Origin: Phycisphaerales bacterium
GTDB taxonomy: Bacteria; Planctomycetota; Phycisphaerae; Sedimentisphaerales; Anaerobacaceae
Assembly (NCBI GenBank): GCA_020352215.1
Contig: CP070675.1
Coordinates: 5,645,033-5,704,094 of the forward strand
Reading direction: 5' to 3'
Length of the DNA stretch: 59,062 nucleotides
Part shown: one piece after another, positions 54,812-59,062 of the stretch
Layout of the letters: every line of letters begins with the position of its first letter
Numbering within the stretch: position 1 is the stretch's first letter
Translations under genes and position numbers: made by a program
Notes under the pieces: model-generated
The model's database searches: none
Told to the model about the DNA's origin: nothing
What the model saw: the letters and a program-made list of their open reading frames with translations, nothing else

Positions 54812-55248
54812 CTGATCTTCCTCGACGACGAGTTTCTTCTGCTGGTCGAAGCGGTAAGGTAGCCACGAAGGTCAGCGCCGCTCTCGGGCCTGTAGCCAAT
54901 TCCAGATAGGATCAGAATCTTGGGGGGCAGCTCCGCCTCAAGGTTCAACTTTCTCTTTGCCCTCGTCAGCAAGGTCGAATATCAAGTCAGCACAGTGGTT
55001 CCTACACGAGATCTTCGTTGAGCATCTTCTAGGATCGGCTGACCATTTGGTCTTTGAGCTTCTTGGGGAATTCCCTTCTTATACGGGTTCTAAAAAGATC
55101 TCGCGAGCATGTTATAATAGGGTGGCCCCATAGGGCATATGCAGACTATGATGACCTACTCAATACCTGCCGAGATGCATGGAACCAAATGACCCGCGGG
55201 CAGTTCCGCACTATCTACCACAGCGAATGCATACCACGCGAGAATTAA
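54812..55248 (+). pseudogene. Degraded IS630-family transposase remnant
   Basis: The 556 bp between rplI and the next gene hold no intact frame. LIFLDDEFLLLVEAVR (54812-54859) resembles the FLDE(S/T)GF...VR segment of IS630 transposases. In another frame, RAYADYDDLLNTCRDAWNQM (about 55131-55190) resembles their C-terminus (YxxYDDLL...AWN...). The stretch between is interrupted by stops and frame changes. No terminal inverted repeats were identified. This is a relic, not a mobile element. Confidence 0.45.
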
Positions 55249-55308
55249 TTGCAGTGCGTATTAGTCTCGCTTTGCCCGACGTGATCGGACTGAGTGGGCC
55301 GAAGAATC

Positions 55309-56352
55309 TTAGCCCTCTATTGTCTGGGTGAGTTGCTGGCGGTGTTTGTTGAGCCAGTTCGCCTTTCGCAGGATCATCTTCAAGAAGTCCAGACCACTCA
55401 GATGGCCAAAAGACCCTGTTGCGGCCACCGGCAAGACCGCCTCAGCTATGATGGTCTCAATCATCAAATCGACTAGCGAATGCAGCGCACTCGTGCCCAG
55501 CTTGGCCATGCTACGGTAGCCGTTGAGGAACTGGTCTAGCTTTCCCTGGTCGAAGTAGTCTGGCCAGTCGGCTGGATTTGGACGATCGCCAACAATCGCG
55601 AACTGAAGCATTCCGTTGGCCAGATCGACAACCGTTGGAGCAATTCTGATCGAGTCAAAGTCCAGCGCCGCGACGACTCTACCTTCCGAGAAAAGCATAT
55701 TACCGGGGTGCCAGTCACCGTGCACGACTTGTTGATTCCACGAGTCGAATCCGAACTGGTTTACGTGGACACTTGAGCCGTTGTAGAGAATCATGAGTGC
55801 CTCTGCAGTTGACTGCATTCTCTTGTTCGGCCCGGCCATTTTGTCCGCTCCAACTGTCTTAAGGTGCCTGCGCACGGTTTTCGAGTCGTGGAAGCTGTCT
55901 GTTGACGGTTTCCACTCGTGTGAGAAGCCGGCCAAATATTTGTGGAGCTTTGCCAATTGCCGGCCGGCGTCAACAGTTGCTTCGGAAGAACCATCATAGC
56001 GAACACCTGTGACAAACTTGAAGAACTCGTAGATGTGATTACCAATTTGCAGCACTGTGTTCTTGTCGTCGCGGGTACTCATCAGCGAGGTAACTGCAAA
56101 GCCCTTCTTAGCCAGATGCTTCTGTACGGCGTGGGCAAACGCGACCCGATGCAGGTCGTCATTACCTCTTGGCCGTCGCTTCAAAAGGAACTTGCCCCGT
56201 TCAGACGTGATCACAACCTTGGGTGCGCGCCGATTGCCTCCAGTGAGAGGTCTGACCTCGTGGACTATGCCAATGTTGTAATGGCTGAGAACCCGAACAA
56301 GCTCCTCGGAAGAAAAATGTGCGCCGCCTCTTGGCATTGGCTTGTGCCTCAC
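55309..56352 (-). CDS. APH-fold phosphotransferase (homoserine/choline-kinase-like)
   Basis: A 347-residue cytoplasmic kinase-like protein. LLKRRP (about 56-61) supplies the ATP-binding lysine, VVHGDWHPGNMLF (209-221) the catalytic loop with Asp213 and Asn218, and LDFDS (230-234) the metal-binding Asp. The pattern fits the phosphotransferase enzyme family that includes homoserine kinase and CotS-like spore-coat proteins. The substrate is unknown. It lies on the minus strand 18 bp after the stop of the Ser/Thr kinase gene, so the two may be co-transcribed. An internal ATG gives a start at 56337 as an alternative. Confidence 0.78.
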   Translation of the reverse strand: MRHKPMPRGGAHFSSEELVRVLSHYNIGIVHEVRPLTGGNRRAPKVVITSERGKFLLKRRPRGNDDLHRVAFAHAVQKHLAKKGFAVTSLMSTRDDKNTVLQIGNHIYEFFKFVTGVRYDGSSEATVDAGRQLAKLHKYLAGFSHEWKPSTDSFHDSKTVRRHLKTVGADKMAGPNKRMQSTAEALMILYNGSSVHVNQFGFDSWNQQVVHGDWHPGNMLFSEGRVVAALDFDSIRIAPTVVDLANGMLQFAIVGDRPNPADWPDYFDQGKLDQFLNGYRSMAKLGTSALHSLVDLMIETIIAEAVLPVAATGSFGHLSGLDFLKMILRKANWLNKHRQQLTQTIEG

Positions 56353-56370
56353 CGCCGGTGATTCAGGCAG

Positions 56371-57594
56371 CTACAAAAGCAAAATAAGAATGATAATCAG
56401 GATCGATACGGCTGTGACAGTACTCAGGATCAACACTGCAGCCCGGTAACGACTGATAGTCTCCTCCTTGTAGGTTTCCTCCTCGATCTCAACAACCTCA
56501 CCTTTTTCCAGCTGCTCGAGTACGGAGACATCAAATCTTTTGTGTGCCTGAAGTGGCGCCCGACCCTCGCGCAGGGCCTCCAGGTCGGTCAGCAGCTCCT
56601 CAACGTTGCTGTAACGGTTCTCTCTGCGTTTGGCCATCATTATTTCGATGACCTCTGATGTTCCTGCAGTCAGTGACGTGTTTATGTGGTCAGGCGGAGT
56701 CAGTCGTTCTCTCAAGTGCTTCTTCATGATCTCCGAAGAATCATCTGCCATGAATGGCACCCGGCCGGTTACCATGTGATAGAAGGTCGCCCCCAGACCA
56801 TAGATGTCGGCTCTGCCATCTATGTCGATCTTGCCTCGGATCTGTTCCGGCGCGATGTAGTACGGTGTCCCATAGGCCTTGCCGGCTTCGCTCTGGGCGG
56901 TCTCGATATCTGCGGTCTCTCGCGCCAAACCCATGTCTGCCAGTTTGACTACACCTTCCTTGTTTGTCATTATGTTCTTTGGCTTGACATCGCGGTGAAC
57001 GAGACCATTTGCGTGTGCGTGCGCGAGCGCGCGTGTGACCTGAATGATTATTTCGATTGCCTCTTTTTCGTCAAAGACACGGCCTTCCGCCAAGTCGTCG
57101 GCAATTGTCTTGCCCTCCACGAACTCCATTACAAAATAGTGGTACCCCCCAGCTTCGCCAACGTCGAAGGCTTGGACTATGTTAGGGTGATTCAGTTTCC
57201 CGGCCGCTTGCCCTTCCTTGTAGAAGCGCTTGACGTATTCCGGGTTTTCACTAAAACGTTTCGGCAAGACTTTAATAGCGACGGTTCGGTTTAGACTCAA
57301 CTGTTTGGCCTTGTAGACGAACGCCATCGCGCCGGCGCCGACCTTCCCGAGAATCTTGTAGCCGGGAATCTGGTGAGCTGCAGCCTTGTTTTCCTTTATG
57401 CTCTTCTTCAGCCTTTCCGCCTGGGTCTCGGTGATGTAACCGAGGCTGATCATAAGCTCCTTGAGCATTACGGGGTCGGTCTTGCGGCGTAATGCCAATT
57501 CCTCGAGCGAGTGGCGCAACTCCTCATCGGTGCAGAGACCCAGGTCTATGGCCATCCTGCCGAAAACTGTGTCATAGCTTGTCTCGTTTGCCAT
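56371..57594 (-). CDS. Membrane-anchored Hanks-type serine/threonine protein kinase
   Basis: A 407-residue kinase. An N-terminal part of about 75 residues (two helical segments, LCTDEELRHSLEELALRRKT) precedes the kinase domain (about 78-345). Visible elements are the Gly-rich loop GKVGAGAMAFVY (83-94), Lys108 in VAIK, Glu127, HRDVKPKN (200-207), and the APE region (248-250). The metal motif is DMG (220-222) rather than DFG. A single hydrophobic helix at about 385-406 ends the protein, with no external sensor domain. Planctomycetes carry many such kinases; the target is unknown. The leader of about 95 bp starts at the promoter described separately. Confidence 0.93.
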   Translation of the reverse strand: MANETSYDTVFGRMAIDLGLCTDEELRHSLEELALRRKTDPVMLKELMISLGYITETQAERLKKSIKENKAAAHQIPGYKILGKVGAGAMAFVYKAKQLSLNRTVAIKVLPKRFSENPEYVKRFYKEGQAAGKLNHPNIVQAFDVGEAGGYHYFVMEFVEGKTIADDLAEGRVFDEKEAIEIIIQVTRALAHAHANGLVHRDVKPKNIMTNKEGVVKLADMGLARETADIETAQSEAGKAYGTPYYIAPEQIRGKIDIDGRADIYGLGATFYHMVTGRVPFMADDSSEIMKKHLRERLTPPDHINTSLTAGTSEVIEIMMAKRRENRYSNVEELLTDLEALREGRAPLQAHKRFDVSVLEQLEKGEVVEIEEETYKEETISRYRAAVLILSTVTAVSILIIILILLL

Positions 57595-57697
57595 TGGTTT
57601 AGCCCTGCGGAGCCAGGGGGTTGCACGATCATACTGATGAGAGGATTCGCCGGCCGTGCGTCAGCTTCAACATCCGATAACCACATCTTCGGCGCTA

Positions 57698-57725
57698 ATT
57701 ATCGATCTATGAGCGGCATTGTCAA
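57698..57725 (-). promoter_or_regulatory. Consensus-like sigma70 promoter of the Ser/Thr kinase gene
   Basis: On the minus strand TTGACA (57725-57720) and GATAAT (57703-57698) are 16 bases apart. Both are near perfect. A run of eight T precedes the -35 box. Transcription should start near 57691, leaving a leader of about 97 bases before the kinase ATG. Confidence 0.7.
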
Positions 57726-57944
57726 AAAAAATATACCTCTTTTTCTCATAAAGGTAGGACCTGTCCGAGTGAAAAATCGACCGTTTCGGCCTTTGAGTTT
57801 AACTGTTCTTCTGCAACTACTGTGGGTTCCTGGTGGCATGACGTGTAGTCTTGCAGGCTGTTCCCGCGGCCTGATGCCTGTCTTCAGGCGGGATACGGCT
57901 GCTGCCCCCACTCAGCATACCTTTTTCTCACGTTGTGGCCACTA

Positions 57945-58100
57945 CTTCTTCTTCCGGACGGCCTAACCGGCCAAGGTGGCCAGCAATGCCCGCCCTCGAA
58001 ATACATCGGACGGTCGAAGTAGAGCGTACTTTCGCACCTTGTGCGATCCGAAGGTGCGTTGTTTGCCCCACGGCCGTCTTTCCGCCGACAGCCCCGCCAT
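57945..58100 (-). pseudogene. Probable remnant of a hexapeptide-repeat acyltransferase (LpxD-like C-terminus)
   Basis: On the minus strand GGKTAVGQTTHLRIAQGAKV (from about 58086) resembles GGQ.GI..H..IG.GAKV at the end of LpxD-type acyltransferases. After a frame change, SDVFRGRALLATLAG resembles the following DVP.G..L.GTPA segment. No intact frame links the parts. If real, it is the decayed end of a lipid A or similar acyltransferase gene. The call rests on short matches. Confidence 0.3.
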
Positions 58101-58173
58101 CGGCCGCGCTTCTCGGACCTTTCACGGCTTGGATGGCCGAGCCCCAGCATGTCCTTTCGCCTATCGGCCCCTT

Positions 58174-58205
58174 CCCTGTGGATCAAATCAGGAATCATCC
58201 ACAGG
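58174..58205. repeat. Perfect 10-bp inverted repeat containing DnaA-box-like halves
   Basis: CCCTGTGGAT (58174-58183) is mirrored by ATCCACAGGG (58196-58205) with a 12-base spacer. Each arm includes ATCCACA, and with flanking bases reads TGATCCACA or TCATCCACA, one mismatch from the DnaA box TTATCCACA. It has no T-tract, so it is not a simple terminator. Confidence 0.5.
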
Positions 58206-58400
58206 GCGAGCATTTTCAGAAAGAAGCGACTGCCACCAGCCACCAGAGTTGTTAGCGCCGAACCCGAAGCGTGATTTCCGCGTACTACGTTGCTCTGCGC
58301 CAGCACACTTTTTGGGGTTGACCTGACGTCGAATCCCGCTAAACTGGCCATTTTTCGGAAATTACGGTCAGCCAGAGGCTCGCTGCCAAGGAGAAAGTAC

Positions 58401-59062
58401 GTGCCTTACAACTGTGTTGTTCTGATTAAGCAAGTTCCTGATACCAAAAGGATTACGGGACAGGTGATGAATGATGACGGCACCGTCAATCGTTCGGCCC
58501 TGCCAGCCATTTTCAACCCGGAAGACCTCAACGCGCTCGAGCTGGCCCTGCAGATCAAAGGCGCACACGGCGGCCACGTCACCGTTATCACGATGGGATT
58601 GCCGGTCGCCGCTGCTATTCTCCGGGATTCCCTTTGCCGGGGCGCCGACGACGCGATTCTGATAACCGATCGTCGATGCGCCGCAAGCGATACACTGGCG
58701 ACCAGCTACATCCTCGGCTGCGCTGTCAGGAAAATCGGCTACGACATCGTTCTGTGCGGAAGGCAAGCGATTGACGGGGATACCGCACAGGTCGGTCCGC
58801 AGTTGGCGGAGAAATTGGGCATAACGCAGGTTACTTACGTTGAAGAGCTTGTGGAGCTCGAGGGTGATACCATAACGGTTCGACGAAGCATCGGGAACGG
58901 CTGGCAGCAGGTCAGAACTGCCCTGCCGGTTCTGCTGACCGTTACCAGCGAGGCAAATGAGCCGAGGATTGCCGCTGCAAAGAAGATGATGAAGTACAAG
59001 AACAGCCTGACACCGATTGAGATTGAGCAGAGAATAAGAGCGGAAAACGCAGGCGCAGATGA
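58401..59062 (+). CDS. etfB: Electron transfer flavoprotein subunit beta, 3' end outside window
   Basis: The frame is open to the right edge (220 codons visible). The N-terminus MPYNCVVLIKQVPDTKRITG, the central NPEDLNALELALQIKG and VTVITMGLPVA, and the signature CGRQAIDGDTAQVGPQLAE are diagnostic of EtfB. VRRSIGNGWQQVRTALP and PVLLTV follow. EtfAB passes electrons from acyl-CoA dehydrogenases or bifurcating enzymes; EtfA would be expected next. The start is GTG 58401 with AAGGAG (58388-58393) seven bases upstream. The gene may connect with the activase-like protein in an anaerobic acyl-CoA metabolism, but that is only a suggestion. Confidence 0.93.
   Translation, partial: MPYNCVVLIKQVPDTKRITGQVMNDDGTVNRSALPAIFNPEDLNALELALQIKGAHGGHVTVITMGLPVAAAILRDSLCRGADDAILITDRRCAASDTLATSYILGCAVRKIGYDIVLCGRQAIDGDTAQVGPQLAEKLGITQVTYVEELVELEGDTITVRRSIGNGWQQVRTALPVLLTVTSEANEPRIAAAKKMMKYKNSLTPIEIEQRIRAENAGAD

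Larger units (their letters stand above)
57595..58400. other. 806-bp intergenic stretch between the kinase and etfB
   Basis: Apart from the kinase promoter, the acyltransferase-like remnant and the inverted repeat at 58174-58205, I see no supported gene here. Several frames of 60-155 codons are open on both strands, but they overlap each other, use odd amino-acid composition and have no recognisable motif. Confidence 0.4.

Noticed and set aside
57884..58351. A 155-codon minus-strand frame in the gap before etfB
   Set aside because: Composition is rich in Arg/Gly/Trp with no motif or ribosome binding site, and it conflicts with a better acyltransferase-like reading in another frame.

Overview
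The window reads as a chromosomal segment of an anaerobic, sediment-type planctomycete, probably Phycisphaerae/Sedimentisphaerales-like. This is inferred from a planctomycete-style dockerin on a secreted protein, a TIGR03790-family protein, an ECF sigma factor operon with a membrane anti-sigma-like protein and paralogous exported proteins, a GH28/UxaE pectin-uronate locus, and anaerobic enzymes (KamA-type radical SAM, a very large 2-hydroxyacyl-CoA dehydratase activase-like protein, EtfB). No rRNA, CRISPR array, intact insertion sequence or prophage was seen.

Layout. 1-18.5 kb is a surface polysaccharide locus, all on the + strand: a DUF2723-like membrane protein cut by the window edge, two methyltransferases, a flippase, a phosphotransferase-like kinase, an O-antigen polymerase, four GT4 glycosyltransferases, a GNAT acetyltransferase, a dockerin-bearing lipoprotein, GDP-mannose 6-dehydrogenase, UDP-GlcNAc 2-epimerase, a sugar aminotransferase and the initiating phosphoglycosyl transferase. 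Together they supply precursor synthesis, priming, assembly, export and polymerisation. 18.5-21.1 kb holds a KamA-family radical SAM protein and a TIGR03790 protein. These converge on a minus-strand pair, a VanZ-like protein and a 1527-residue activase-like protein.

26.5-31.4 kb: an 848-bp intergenic region with DnaA-box-like sites precedes dnaN, a DUF721 (DciA-like) gene and gyrB, so it is a candidate replication origin, although dnaA and recF are absent here. 31.5-34.7 kb is a minus-strand operon of an ECF sigma factor, an anti-sigma-like membrane protein and two paralogous exported proteins. It is divergent from a TPR lipoprotein.

35.9-40.6 kb is a uronate/pectin locus (Na+-solute symporter, GH28, UxaE). 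It is followed by ftsK, a D-tagatose 3-epimerase-type isomerase, a TIGR03546/TIGR03545-like fusion protein, rlmN and a PfkB kinase. At 48.6 kb a strong promoter with an A-tract drives a structured untranslated stretch ending in tRNA-Gln(TTG). Then comes a housekeeping cluster glmU-prs-rplY-pth-rpsF-ssb-rpsR-rplI. The right end carries a degraded IS630-type transposase, a phosphotransferase-like gene and a Ser/Thr kinase on the minus strand, an 800-bp gap with a probable acyltransferase remnant, and the start of etfB.

Several long intergenic stretches hold decayed gene fragments (IS630 transposase, FG-GAP repeat, hexapeptide acyltransferase). The most interesting unexplained element is the putative structured RNA at about 48.66-48.85 kb.
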